Assembly: GCF_021155775.2 (NCBI RefSeq)
Contig: NC_060236.1
Location: 18,092,519-18,156,518 of the forward strand
Reading direction: 5' to 3'
DNA: 64,000 nucleotides
From: Neodiprion pinetum
Lineage: Eukaryota; Arthropoda; Insecta; Hymenoptera; Diprionidae
Shown piece after piece: positions 1 through 10,984 of the stretch. The position numbers and the translations under genes are program-made. The stretch's first letter is position 1. Each line of letters opens with the position of its first letter. The notes below the pieces were generated by a model that was not told where the DNA came from, searched no databases, and saw only the letters and a list, made by a program, of their open reading frames with translations.

Positions 1-1
1 A

Positions 2-298
2 CAACAGCAGCACAGCACAACTCACCAGGGATTCCAACCTCAAGGATCATCCAGCACCCTTCCGCGTGTTCCGCCGACGCCGCCTCACTCATCTTCTTCA
101 TCCTCTTCTCTTTCCCTGGGTCGTCAAAAAATTACGAGGGTAATATCAGACCCGTCTCTGCAGCACCAGCAGCTTCCGGTGAACGCGAGCGCTCCTTCGG
201 CGCCTCCAAAGCCCCCGAGAGTTCCTTTCATATCGGCGCAGGCCCCGAACCAGCATCACCATCACAGTCATCACCACCACCAGCATCAGCATCCGCAG
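2..298 (+). CDS. BCAR3: BCAR3-like exon: Ser/Pro/His-rich linker
   Basis: The frame beginning at position 2 is open across this stretch and ends in CCGCAG before a GT donor at 299, phase 0. It encodes low-complexity linker: a Ser run, PPTPP, a basic patch (RQKITR) followed by VISDPSLQ, PPKPPRVPF, then a His/Gln-rich tail. Its 5' edge is cut by the window. Confidence 0.75.
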
Positions 299-3200
299 GT
301 AGTTCTAGTTGTATATTTGTTTTCTTCTCTTGCAGAGAACTGCACAGGAGTTCGGTAGATATAATAGAAATACAGAGTGAAGTAATCAACATGTGCGTTG
401 AATTGTTCCGAATTGTCAGAGTTCGTCGACATTTCTAATGGTCAACCTCTGAACGGTCAAAATTTCGGATGGTCAAAATCTCGAATGGCTGAAACTCCGG
501 ATAGGTTGAAGTGTTAAATAGTTAAAACCCAGACTGTTACCAACCTTCAGATATGCCGCGAAGCAATTGTTTCACCTGTGGAGTGTATCGTTCTGAGCAT
601 TTACCATTCAAAGGTTAGACCCTTTGAAGCTTTGACCATTTGGGGTATCGATCATCAAAGATTTTGACCATTCGGAATGTGCACCGTTCGGGAGTGTGAC
701 CATTCAAAGTTTTGATCGCTCGGAACTTCAACCTATTTGGTGTTTTAACCATTCGGAACCTCTAGCTATTCGAAGTTCTGACCATTCGGAGCTTACACCA
801 TTCGGGATTTTCACTATTTGGGGTTTTGATCACTCAGAGTTTTGATAAATCGATTCTTCCACCAATCCGAAGTTTGAAGCATTCGAGGTTTTGGCCATTT
901 TGAAGTTTAACCCTTCGGAGTGTTGATGGTTGGAGGTAACGTTGAGAACTTTGACAATTCGGATATTTAACTCGTGCACATTCATAGTCGTTTTTACGGT
1001 TATACTAGCTTTATTATAAATATCTCAGAATATGTTGATAAATTTTGAGGATCAGTGGTTACTTTCAATTAATTATAGAACTTGTACCAAAGAATATTCC
1101 GACGTGTGGCACTCGCAGGTTTACCAGGCCTCAGGAAGCGACAGTGGAAACGGATCCGGGGATAGTGAATTCGAGCTGAACAATTCCGGGGGCAACGGAC
1201 AGCCACCCGCACCCCCGGCGGTCAAGGGGGTCATAATTCGCAGCCCTTACGCTATTGAGGGTAATTCGGGGTGCGGAGGGGAGTACGAACTCTCAGCCGA
1301 GGAGCACCTCGTCGTAGCCGCGCCTTCGTTGGAGATACCGTCCTTCCTGGACCTCGACGGTTTTGTAACGCTGCTTCTTCCGGCGGGTGAACACCGTCCC
1401 CTAGATTCCACGGCCCTAAGGGGCGTCTCGGGAATGTTGCACGACTCGGCGCCACGAGTTTTAGCTACTCACCTAACCCGCGTCGATCTGGAGATCGCCC
1501 TGAGCCCAGGAACCGGTAACAGGAGCGGCCTCAGCGGCATAGAACTCGCGACTCTGCCGCACGGACGTCAGGCGCGTTTGGATCTCATCGAGAGGTCCGA
1601 GTGTCTGAAACTCCTCGTCGCTGTTACCATTCTTGCCGGTGCGACAGCCATCGAAAGGGCGGCGACCATATCGAAGTGGATTAGAGTCGCGGTCGACACA
1701 AAGACTGCGCTCGGGAATCTCTACGGGTTTTGTGGGGTCATGCTTGGATTATGTCTTCCTCAGATACAGCGACTCGCTAATACCTGGCATCTGCTCAGAC
1801 AGAAGCATACCGACGAGGCTTTCAGCTTTGAAGCCAAGCTCAGACCCACTCTTCGAGCTATGAACGAGTGCGCCAATCCTCAGGCTCCGAACACCACGCT
1901 ACCTCACCTTTTACCTATCGCTCTGCTGGGGGAACGAGGTCCTGAGGATATTCTGGGTAGGTAACTCTCATACCGGAAATTAAACCTTGTGGTCGTATGT
2001 ATGATTGTCTCAGTTTATATGCACTGACAGCTTTTTTATCACTGCCGTCACTGCCATAGTGTCATGACATGCAGCCGAAATATATGGTAGTTTGAAAACA
2101 GAGTGTAATAATAAATAGCGGGAAAAACCGTATTTATATTAGTTAAACCTCCAAAATTTGTATTTGAATTAACTATTCGTGTTAAATGCGTTTTTTTTTC
2201 ACCGTTGTTAATCGTAACAACTTTTTTTGGATACACTGATAGGAGAGGCGAGTCCTAGTTGTGACACTTTTTCTTTTTACTCTCTGATTTTTAGAATTTT
2301 TTCGAATAAAATTTTATTTAATTCAGATATGGCGCATGTAGATGCATCATTTGGCCACTTAGGGAAAATTCGTGGTTGTTCCAAAGCAAGTCTGAATAGT
2401 TATGCGATTTTTCGAATTTTCAAAAAAAAAATTGCAGAGTGTACCAACTTACCAACAATGGTGCGAAAAAAAATTGCTCCTAATTTTTTTTACCCGTTTT
2501 TGTCATTCAAAATACTTGGGACAACTTACCCCGCCACAGGGTCAAAAATGATGAATAATTTTTATATGCATTTTTGTTTACTTGTTTTTGTTTCAATGTA
2601 AGAAACTCGAATGTTCAATGTATACTTTTGAGCAATAATTATTTTGTTCGTTGTATTTTTTCCTGGAAACCACGAAACAGTGACCTAGACTGTGAAAACT
2701 ATGAAAAATTCGCCTCAGACTCCGAAAATCCCGAAAAACTTGACCCGAACTCAGAAAACCACGGAAAAGTCGAGATGGAGCAAGTCATTACGAAATTATT
2801 GTGACACGTGATAACTTGCACCAACCCGCGATTTTGTTAAAGAATGTGCATATCTTACTGACCCGCTATTCAAATATCAAAAATATCTATATCGAATGAA
2901 AGCAACAAAAACTACCTTTGCGATTATCTTATTGCAAAATATCCCAATGCAGCCAAGAAAATGCGAACAACATATTTAGAAGATAGAAAGTAATTATTTA
3001 TAAGGTCCAATTTCAGTTTTTCAATTACTGCGAGCCCGCATATGATGCGATATTATTGTTAACAATATTCATTTATTTCAAATATTGAGCTACAATTTCA
3101 TTCTATAGCATAGACTTATACGTCTATGATCTATAGCGCCGCTCGTTCCGATATCTAGCGGCAGAGATATGAACCTTGTGACAACTAGGACCCGTGACCC

Positions 3201-4450
3201 CTATAACTGTGGTATATTATTCCTCACGAATTTTCCATTCTGACCGCCAAGCTGTAATATTTCTTATACTGTAGTTTCTACTATGAATTTTACTTCCTGT
3301 GGGCACCTAAAATTTCGATCAGTCAAACAAAAGCAAATAAAACTATTCGTAGGCTACACAAACGAAGAAATTGAGGTTCAATTTTTCACTGACGAACAAC
3401 TTTTCGACCAGACGTTAATTATTATTTAGAATCTAAAAATTTACGATTTACACCCATTCAAACTGCAATATTAATTGTTACAGACTCAGAACACTGAATA
3501 CGCAAATGGGCATATGCCAAATCATGTAATGCCATTCATATATTCAACTAATTTGCGCTAAGATTTTCATCTCCAACTCAATTGTGGTCAGACGCTAGCT
3601 ATGACATTTACAGGCATCTCGAAGTTATGTTGCGTTAAGAATCTGAGATAACTAAAATATACAGAGTCTGCATTTAAGTCAACATAACCTCAAAGCGCTT
3701 GAACGTAATTACAGTTTGCGCTACAGGAAAACAAGACAGAATTGATCAACCTACCTGAACAGATGAAAAACTTAGAGCATGCGCAATTGGGAGTTTAGTT
3801 TCCTGATAATGTCACGGTATTGGCACAATAGTTAGATAAAATTGTAACATAGACTCGGGAGTATCTTATGTTGGTTTTATACAAAAATAAAATAAAATAA
3901 AAAATATGAAGATGATCAGCAAACTTATCTAGATAGAGATGGAAGATGAAACGTGAACTTAACTCTTATTGTGTATATAAAATAAAGGATAACATGAATT
4001 TATCTAACAAGGAAATGAACATCTTAATTTGCGTAATGACACATCTAGTATATAAAAAATTAACACACTCACTTTTGGAGACAGCACCTGACTTTATTAC
4101 GACAATTTTTTCCAACAGGAACGGCGTCTCCTTCGGGAATAACCGGAGCCATTCTGTCTCCATGGGAGAGTTCGGCAGCCGATTGCGGCCTTTCGATTGT
4201 CTGGGCGCACCTTGATGCGGCCCGGAAGCTTGCGGAGAGCCTTCCGCTTTACCGAAGGAACGCTGAAATCGCACTTGAGGGATGCAGAAACGACGAATTA
4301 CTCGCTGACGCGTTTCGCACGGAGTTTCACATGAAGTTTCTCTGGGGGAGCCGTGGCGCAGCCGTAGCACCGGAGGAACGCCACTTAAAATTCTCTCAGG
4401 TCCTTGACGCGATGTACGACAAGTGCGCGGCGACGGAAACTTCCTCGTAA
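2..4450 (+). CDS. BCAR3: BCAR3/SH2D3 (NSP) family adaptor, 3' part, three exons
   Basis: Coding exons are 2-298, 1119-1956 and 4119-4450. Splice phases agree (0 after exon 1, 1 after exon 2), giving 488 residues to a TAA at 4448. The N-terminus, where this family carries its SH2 domain, lies before the window. Residues 1-99 are a Ser/Pro/His-rich linker with PPKPPR, a possible SH3 ligand. From about residue 180 to the end is the Cdc25-homology (RasGEF-like) domain, recognised by LPHGRQARLDLIER, TWHLLRQKHT, NTTLPHLLPI and, in the last exon, WAHLDAARKL and FLWGSRGA. In known family members this domain is a closed, catalytically inactive GEF fold that binds the C-terminus of p130Cas/BCAR1 and links receptor tyrosine kinases and integrins to Rap/Rac signalling. 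Assignment to the NSP family is firm. Which vertebrate paralogue it matches best is not meaningful here, as insects are expected to carry a single homologue. Confidence 0.9.
299..1118 (+). repeat. Intron 1 of the BCAR3-like gene, with a degenerate tandem repeat
   Basis: This is an intron between the GT at 299 and the AG at 1117-1118. From about 430 to 970 it consists of loosely repeated 20-30-base units built on the core GACCATTCGGA, followed by variants of AGTTTTGA, with heavy point divergence. The units look like an old tandem array that has drifted. No coding potential was seen. Confidence 0.6.
1119..1956 (+). CDS. BCAR3: BCAR3-like exon: N-terminal two thirds of the Cdc25-homology domain
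   Basis: The acceptor is CTCGCAG at 1112-1118 and the donor GTAGGT starts at 1957. The exon encodes 279 codons plus one base. The first ~80 residues are a Gly/Ser/Pro linker. The domain body follows and includes LPHGRQARLDLIER and TWHLLRQKHT, which are strongly typical of the NSP family. The open frame runs upstream to an ATG at 1032, but the 1032-1118 part lies in the intron and is not supported as coding. Confidence 0.88.
1957..4118 (+). other. Intron 2 of the BCAR3-like gene
   Basis: A phase-1 intron running from GTAGGT to TTCCAACAG. It is AT-rich, with no convincing open frame. It holds a candidate inverted-repeat element (2249-3190). Nothing else recognisable was seen. Confidence 0.7.
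2249..3190. mobile_element. Candidate TIR element in the BCAR3-like intron
   Basis: GTCCTAGTTGTGACA near 2250 is mirrored by TTGTGACAACTAGGAC near 3176-3191. This gives an inverted repeat of about 11-15 bases around 0.94 kb of AT-rich DNA with no transposase frame. No clear target-site duplication is visible, so the termini are approximate. It could be a non-autonomous DNA transposon or a chance inverted repeat. Confidence 0.4.
4119..4450 (+). CDS. BCAR3: BCAR3-like terminal exon: C-terminal part of the Cdc25-homology domain
   Basis: The acceptor TTTTTTCCAACAG ends at 4118. The split Gly codon (G|GA) joins EDILG to TASPSGITG. The 109 residues include WAHLDAARKL, RNAEIALEG, FRTEFHMKFLWGSRGA and a C-terminal LKFSQVLDAMYDKC helix, the usual end of NSP proteins. 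Stop TAA at 4448-4450. GC content is clearly higher than in the flanks. Confidence 0.9.
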
Positions 4451-5475
4451 TTCCAATTATCCCAAAACATTGCGTTTCCCCGTACAGCCTAATTTCAATG
4501 GCTTCTGTATATTGCTGAGGTTAGATTAGTACGTAGATTGAATTAGATTATTATTTAAGAATGAGTATTGAATAATTGAATGAAGATGAGGCATGTCTCT
4601 CCCAAATCTATTTAACGAACCCCACTCAAGACAATACCACAAACGACAAATGTATTATGTGAAGTATTCGATGTATAAATATTATAGATGCGTTACGTAC
4701 TTAATCAAGGGAGCTGACCTAAGTGAAACTGATATTTTTCACGTACTTCTTTTGTATTCGAGCGAATTTCCTCGAGTTTGTCGAAATTCAGACTGCACTT
4801 AACGACTGCAGTATTATACGTAGTAAAAAGTGTATCAAAAAATGAAAAATCACATCGATTTTTACAATAATATTAATGTGAAAAGAACTATATACCGGAT
4901 TCTGAGTTAAGACACTCATTTGTCACATTTTCAAACTTTGTCACATCAAAATTTCACTAAGATCCTCTCTTGAACCAATTGTATATTATACCAACTCTTA
5001 ATTGTACATGTTGTTACTTATTCATACATATATCAACGGAATAATGATTGTATCTATTTTCCTTGTTGCTATACCCCAACTCACCCATATGTGTGTATTG
5101 AACGACCGAATCTTCGCATAAAGTTTTCGTTTCGAGAATTTTTTTATGGCAAGTCACATGCAACCTATCGAAAATAAGTAAGCTTATGTAAAATGTAGTG
5201 TCTAGTCAAGTGGACCAAAAGTTACCAAAGGTTCGAAGCGTGAAAAAAGGAAAATAAAAAAAATAAAAAAAAAATAGAAAGAAAAGTAGAAACAAATTAT
5301 TTTAATACTATGTACAACTATAGCTAACGGTTAATCGCTGAACAATATCTTATTTAACAATCAGAAGGAATGGTCGAACACGCTTGTAGAGTTTATTTGA
5401 ATATAGTGTGGTAAGTAGAAGGCGTCGTATAAACTGAGGAATTCGAGCCTTGAATAAACAAGAAAAAGTATTGTA
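4451..5475 (+). other. Probable 3' UTR and downstream intergenic DNA of the BCAR3-like gene
   Basis: AT-rich and noncoding. AATAAA hexamers lie at about 5253 and at 5453-5458 (TTGAATAAACAAG); either could be the polyadenylation signal. The transcript end cannot be fixed from sequence alone. Confidence 0.4.
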
Positions 5476-5853
5476 GTAGAACCTCGATCATCCGAACTAA
5501 TTAGGACCGAGCCTAGTTCGGATAATCAGAAGTTCGGGTAACCGACATGCAATTTTTATCTTAAAGTATCATAATATATATACAACACAAATTTAAATCG
5601 AAAAAACAGTCCGTATTAAACATCCAAATACATATTAAATCTCTTTCAAATACCGAACGATTATTTTATTACTTTGGTTTTATATAATCATCTATTGTCA
5701 ATTGACGATCAGCTGCTGCACATTTTTTAGCGAGCAGCAATATATATTTCGCACCAAAAATCTATTTTTTTAACCGGCGTTCGGATAATTGAGCTTTCAT
5801 TTGAACCAAGTCATGGGCCGGATAGTTGAGGGTTTGCATAATTGAGGTTCTAC
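5476..5853. mobile_element. Pogo/Tigger-like MITE
   Basis: The left end GTAGAACCTCGATCATCCGAA and the inverted right end (ATAATTGAGGTTCTAC) match the GTAGAACCTCGATTATCCG style typical of pogo/Tigger transposons. Subterminal copies of TTCGGATAAT occur on both sides. TA dinucleotides flank both ends. The interior is about 0.38 kb with no transposase. Confidence 0.6.
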
Positions 5854-6500
5854 GATAAGTTTCGATAGAACAACTTTTTGACTCCTGGGTACATACTTGT
5901 ATCGTGACAACAATCTCGTTGCCATTGGCAGAGAGAGGTTATTGATTTACTCTTGACAAAGATTATGCGATTTCTCGCATACTATCAAAATGTGATAAAG
6001 TGGCTGGAAATCAGTGGATTTCTTCATCACCTTTTTTATAACGGTCATTTCAGACTTCAAACAATCATAATTTTTATTTCTACTGAAACGTATGAGTTGT
6101 CTTCTATTGAAACCTGAGATGCGTTAATGGAGATGCTGTTGATCCATTGTTCGCTAATAAAAAACGGGATTCTACTGTAGAATACAAACCATCGTGGGAC
6201 CAACTTTTGAGGTAGAAAAAAAAGTGGTTGACTGAAGAACATAAAGACTGATACCCCTGGGTAAATTTATGTGACCAGTTTTCGGCGGGCAAGTGGGCTC
6301 AGGTGGGCCTGGGAACGTAGGAGGGTTCTGCTCTATCGACTCTACCTAACGAGCTCGCACCGACATTCGTAGCAGCCAAAGTAGTGTCATTATGAAAGCT
6401 TGAGATTGAGTCGGTACAAAGTGAGTAAGTAAGACTACTTGGCAACTGCGACTTAGAAATGTCGATCAGCTCGATCATCCCGATGAGAAGAAGCGTAACC
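5854..6500. other. Intergenic, no gene seen
   Basis: No supported coding sequence. Near 6228 is a short diverged copy of the motif that also lies near the arm termini of the large palindrome (ACTGAAGAACATAAAGAC, compare 6997 and the inverse near 30740). Confidence 0.4.
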
Positions 6501-6504
6501 GCGT

Positions 6505-6985
6505 CCACCGCCAACCACCCCCAACTACCACCGAGCACCTCCAACCACCACCGAGCACCTCCAACCACCGTCAACCACCTCTGACCACCTCCAACCACTT
6601 TCGTTCTCTTTATCCATCTCGTCCCCCTTCTCCACCTCGTCCCCCTCCGCCTCCTCCTCTACCTCCTCCTCCTCCTCTACGTCCTCCTCCTCCTCCTCCA
6701 CGTCGTCCTCCTCCTCCACGCCCTCCTCCTCCTCCTCCTCCTCCTCTTCCTCCTCCTCCTCCTCCTCCTCCTCCTCCTCCTCCTCCTCCTCCTCCTCCTC
6801 CTCCTCCTCCTCCTCCTCCTCCTCCTCCTCCTCCTCCTCCTCCGCAACCAACTCCGACCACCTCCGACCACCTTCGTCCTCCTCGTCCACCTCGTCCACC
6901 TCGTCCCCCTCCTCGTCCTCCTTCGGCCGTCGTCATCCTCGTCCTCTGCGACTTGCTCCGATCACCGCCAACCACCTCCAAACAC
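6505..6985. repeat. Pyrimidine-rich low complexity: CCAACCACC minisatellite and (CTC)n
   Basis: 6505-6600 and 6840-6985 are built of CCAACCACC / CGACCACCT units. Between them, 6650-6842 is CTC trinucleotide repeat, nearly perfect from about 6720 (roughly 40 copies). The minus strand therefore reads as poly-Glu, poly-Gly or poly-Arg depending on frame, none of it credible as a gene. The same CCAACCACC-type units recur inside both palindrome arms (about 10490-10550, 10850-10985, 26010-26070, 27620-27690). Confidence 0.85.
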
Positions 6986-7759
6986 CTCCTACGTTAACTG
7001 AAGAATATAAAAACAGTTGCTTTAATGGGCTTTGGTGTGACAACCGGAAATCGTCGTACATTTGCGCTCCTTGAGATGTTCCGACAGTAGAGTGGAGAAC
7101 TTATTGCAGAACATCAGAGAGTTACCGATTTCGACATGATGCACGCTGCATTCACCTTCCGAGTAATGCGGTCTTCGCGATGATAAGCCCAAGCCAGTAC
7201 TTAGTCTGTGTGTACTTACCGACTTGTCGGCGACACAAGAAATTAATAATGAGGGTGAATTTCTTCCAAAATTCGTAGCTAAACAGTGATTTGATTAAAT
7301 ATAGGTAATAATGATAGATCAGATGTAATAATGATGCAGAGATCAAATAGTATATATGTATATTCGGTCCATGTACGATATTAATATATATGATCCATTT
7401 ACGATTACTACGTGATGCATACCATAGATTTTATAATTTTCTAGGAGACAAACTAGATTATCTACAATAATACGGAATAATATGAAATGGAAGAATTATT
7501 CATTTCGAAATGGGATTCTATTCGACACCCGCTCGATGTATTACATAACATTATTATTCATAAGTATTCCAATAACTTTTCATATGCTCTCTCGATCTTG
7601 GATTTTCGTAGGCATAGAATCTAAACGTTGTTTTAGCTAGTAGTAAGTGAAATACTTCACGTTGGGTAGAGAAGCAGAATTATTTTTCGAAAATTGTATG
7701 AAAAAAAATTCAGAGTAATTGTAATACATCACGGATGCGCTAATTTTGATCGAGATGAA

Positions 7760-8095
7760 ATGGATGCTCCGTACATGAGACAGTATTAAACGCAGTGACC
7801 TGATTTAAAGACCTAAAAAGATGATTGTCGGCGATTTTTTGTTTCGTTTTTTTTTGATAGGGAGAGAAAGAACGAAGCTTCTTGAAACTTCGAGTGTATT
7901 TTAACACACATTTGAAAGGTACGAGCAAAAATTTTTATCATCCAGGTGTCGCAGAACGGCAGCGTTATTAGCTGACCCGTTAACTGAAGAATATATCTTT
8001 AGTCAAAGGCTGACCATCGAAGGGCCAACCGCTTGAGTCTGGCGTCGGCAGGAAAGATAAAGTGCGTATTTCTTGTCTGAAATGTGAAAACTAAA
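7760..8095. repeat. Sub-repeat inside the left arm, inverted relative to 9685-9930
   Basis: GAAGCTTCTTGAAACTTCGAG, the following ACACATTTGAAAGGTACGAG, TGTCGCAGAACGG and GTTATTAGC in this segment recur, diverged and in opposite orientation, at 9685-9930. The segments bracket about 1.6 kb that includes the 60-bp minisatellite, so a smaller foldback is nested inside each arm of the large palindrome. Confidence 0.7.
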
Positions 8096-8380
8096 ATCAT
8101 CATACATCATATCATATCATCGTACATCATACATGATACATCATCATGCATCATACATCATGCATAGTATTAAAGTTTGATACCAAAGTTTGGATGTCGG
8201 ATGTTCGGCTGTTCGGAAAGTGACGTCACCCAAAATTTTTTTTCGCTCGACGTCATCGATCTATGGTAATCAGCTGGCCAAATTCCTCAGTCTGGAAACA
8301 ACCGCGCAGTAGAGCGGACGGATAAGAATCGCGCTCCGCAGATTTCGTGTACCGGGTTCTCTTTCTCCTGGATCCTGCGC

Positions 8381-8960
8381 TCCGGGTTCACTTCCTGGTA
8401 CAACTCGAGTTCCAGGACAAGCGCTCCGTAGTTTCTGCGCTCTATGTCCGCTACCTGGTGAAACTCGACTTCCAGGACAGGCGTTCCGTAGTTTCTGCGC
8501 TCCAGGTCCGCTGCCTGGTGAAACTCGACTTCCAGGACAGGCGCTCCATAATTTCTGCGCTCTATGTCCGCTACCTGGTGAAACTCGACTTCCAGGACAA
8601 GCGCTCCGTAGTTTCTGCGCTCTATGTCCGCTACCTCGTGAAACTCGACTTCAGGGACAAGCGCTCCGTAGTTCCGGCTGTCCAGGTCCTTGATCTGGTA
8701 ACTTTTGACCTTCGGACTAATTTTCCGTAGTTCTGGCTGTCCAGGTCCTCCACCTGGTGGATTTTGACATCCAGGAAAAGCGCTCCGTAGTTCTGGCTGT
8801 CCAGGTCCTCCACCTGGTGGATTTTGACATCCAGGAAAAGCGCTCCGCAGTTCCGGCTGTCCAGGTTCTTGACCTGGTGACTTTTGACCTTCGGACTAAT
8901 TTTCCGTAGTTCTGGCTGTCCAGGTCCTTGACCTGATATCTTTTGACCTTCCGGACAAAT
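8381..8960 (+). repeat. 60-bp minisatellite, about 10 copies (left arm)
   Basis: The period is 60 bases. The core is CTGGTGAAACTCGACTTCCA, then GGACAGGCGCTCCGTAGTTT and CTGCGCTC, with a second subtype carrying GACCTTCGGACTAATTTTCC. Because 60 is divisible by 3, a frame stays open and reads as a 20-residue repeat (LVKLDFQDRRSVVSALYVRY) over 8347-8730. The homologous right-arm array has about three copies. Confidence 0.9.
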
Positions 8961-9684
8961 TTTCAGGATTACAAGTTTGATTATTGAAAACGTCATGTTT
9001 TCTACTATCATCGGACAGGAAAAAAAAACCGAACGACCAGGATTAACAAATTGCAATTGGTGAGTGGTTGGCATTGTATACATAGGAATACATGACAATA
9101 ACGTCGTTCAATTGGAGCTAGAATTGCTGTGCGTAGTGTTTCAAATCTGTCAGCACTTAGCTGATTGTTCTGTGGTATTTTTTGACGAAATTTATTGTCA
9201 TAAAATCACAATACGTTATACTTTCATGCATGTGTAAACGTGATTTGTAGCATTATATAGAAAAAATCTTACTGATAGATTCGGTTGACGTCAGATGGAC
9301 AAAGGCAGTGTTCACTCTGTATACCATGAAGCATATACCAGATTTTTTTGGGGACTCATCGTGCCCCAGTCTCCCCTACAACTATGTCTTCCCTACAAAA
9401 ACCAGTTACACTAGGCATCCGACCCCGAGCGAGCTTTAACAAGAGAGTGTTTTAAAACTAGTTATTTTTGATTCGCGCATCATTCTATTATCAATGTGTC
9501 GAAATAACCCAAAAAACCGTGATATAATATAAATTGTCGAGCTCGAACCTAAAAAGTAACGATTTTATCAAGAAAATTCTGAACGAAAATGAATGTGATT
9601 TAATGGATCTTTATGAGTTTTGTAGTTCATTGTTGATAAAAATATATGTCAATTCAAAGTGATTTCAGCTTTTACATTTCAGAC

Positions 9685-9935
9685 ACAAATTACGCACTCC
9701 GTCTTTCCTGTCAATTCGGGATTCCAGCGGCGAGGCGCTTCATTGGCCTGCTAATAACTTTGCCATTTTGCGACAATTGATGATAAGTAAATTTTTCTTG
9801 TACTCTCCAAATGTAAGTTGGAATACACTCGAAATTATAAAAAGCTTCGTTGGTTATCTTCCATAGAGAAAAAATAACCGACAATTTCGACGTTTCCCTG
9901 AAAAATTGTCGTATTTGATTGATTTAAAAAATAAT
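9685..9935. repeat. Inverted partner of the 7760-8095 sub-repeat
   Basis: It contains CTGCTAATAACTTTGCCATT, TTGCGACAATTGATG, CACTCGAAATTATAAAAAGC and AACCGACAATTTCGACG. Each matches, reversed, a block in 7760-8095 with many substitutions. This divergence is much larger than that between the two large arms, so the nested inverted repeat is older than the arm duplication. Confidence 0.65.
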
Positions 9936-10189
9936 AATATTTGTACTTTGCCCCATCTTTCATATGGCAGCATTTTAAAAACCCGGTTTCCACTTTGAAC
10001 CCACACGAGAAATATTTTTTCTCCATTATCTGATTTTATTATTCACCTTTCTTCAGTGTTACTTAAATATTTAGCTGCATAATAATTGATTGCTTTCAGT
10101 TTTTAACCATTTGTATGCGGTAATAGTACAGAACAAAGAATTATAATCAACTATTTTCCTGTGAACCATTAACAAAAAGCTATGTTACT

Positions 10190-10905
10190 ATTTGTGCACG
10201 GTCAGTATAACATTTTTACAACATTTGATGGCGATTCTAATTATATTTTATCCACATTTTTTTCAACTTGTTACATTTACTATGAATTATTTCGATTCAT
10301 TTTTCGCACAAGCCCAAATTCAGTAGCTCTCAATGCGGTCGTAAGATTTCGATAATTTTTTATGATTTTCTTATGATCTTCTTGGTCAAATCTGTCGCTG
10401 GAAAAATTACATTATTCCTTACACAATATTGTTGATGTGTTCTAATACTTGAAATATTCATTAGTATTCGAGGTATGACCCGAGGTGGTTAGAGGTGGTC
10501 GTTGGAGGTGGTTGGCGGTGGTCGAGGTGGTAGAGGTTGTTTGCGGGTGATCGAGGAGAACGAGTATTTGTGCACGGTGAATGAAACACTTTTGTAACAT
10601 TTAATGGCAATTGTCATTATATATTCTCTGAAATTTTTTAATCTTATCACGTTTACAATTAATTATTTCAATTCATTTTTCGCGCAAGCCCCAATTCAGT
10701 AGCTCTCAATGCGGTCGTAGAAGTTCTATGATTTTTTATACTCTTCTTGTTGAAATGTGTCAACACAAATATTATAATAATCCTGACACAATATTTTTCA
10801 TGCGTTCTAATAGTTAAAATATTCATTAGTATTCAAGGTATAACCCGAGGTGGTTAGAGGTGGTCGTTGGAGGTGGTTGGCGGTGATGGATGGTGGTCGG
10901 AGGAG
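10190..10905. repeat. Tandem duplication of ~0.37 kb within the left arm
   Basis: Two diverged direct copies (about 10190-10560 and 10566-10905). Each runs from TTGTGCACGGT through CAGTAGCTCTCAATGCGGTC to a G-rich tail GAGGTGGTTAGAGGTGGTCG. The right arm carries the same pair in reverse. Confidence 0.75.
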
Positions 10906-10984
10906 GAGGAGAAGGCGGAGGAAACGAACGAGGAGGACAAAGACGAAAAGGAGGAGTAGGTGGACGAGGAGGACGGAGGTGGTC

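Larger units (their letters stand above)
7005..10915 (-). repeat. Left arm of the ~23.7-kb palindrome
   Basis: This arm is the reverse complement of 25998-30746. Outside the minisatellite, position p pairs with 37752-p; inside it, p pairs with 38171-p. Long stretches are base-identical, for example 9601-9680 against 28491-28570. Short frames at 7740-7928 and 29824-30012 encode identical 62-residue strings. The outermost ~100 bases are more diverged. No transposase, integrase or polymerase is recognisable in the arm, so it looks like a segmental inverted duplication or a very large foldback repeat rather than an autonomous element. Confidence 0.9.

Noticed and set aside
6525..6981. Poly-Glu / poly-Gly / poly-Arg proteins on the minus strand
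   Set aside because: They are the (CTC)n microsatellite read in three frames.
8347..8730. Repeat protein LVKLDFQDRRSVV
   Set aside because: A 60-bp minisatellite whose period preserves frame; the right-arm twin is much shorter and no gene context exists.
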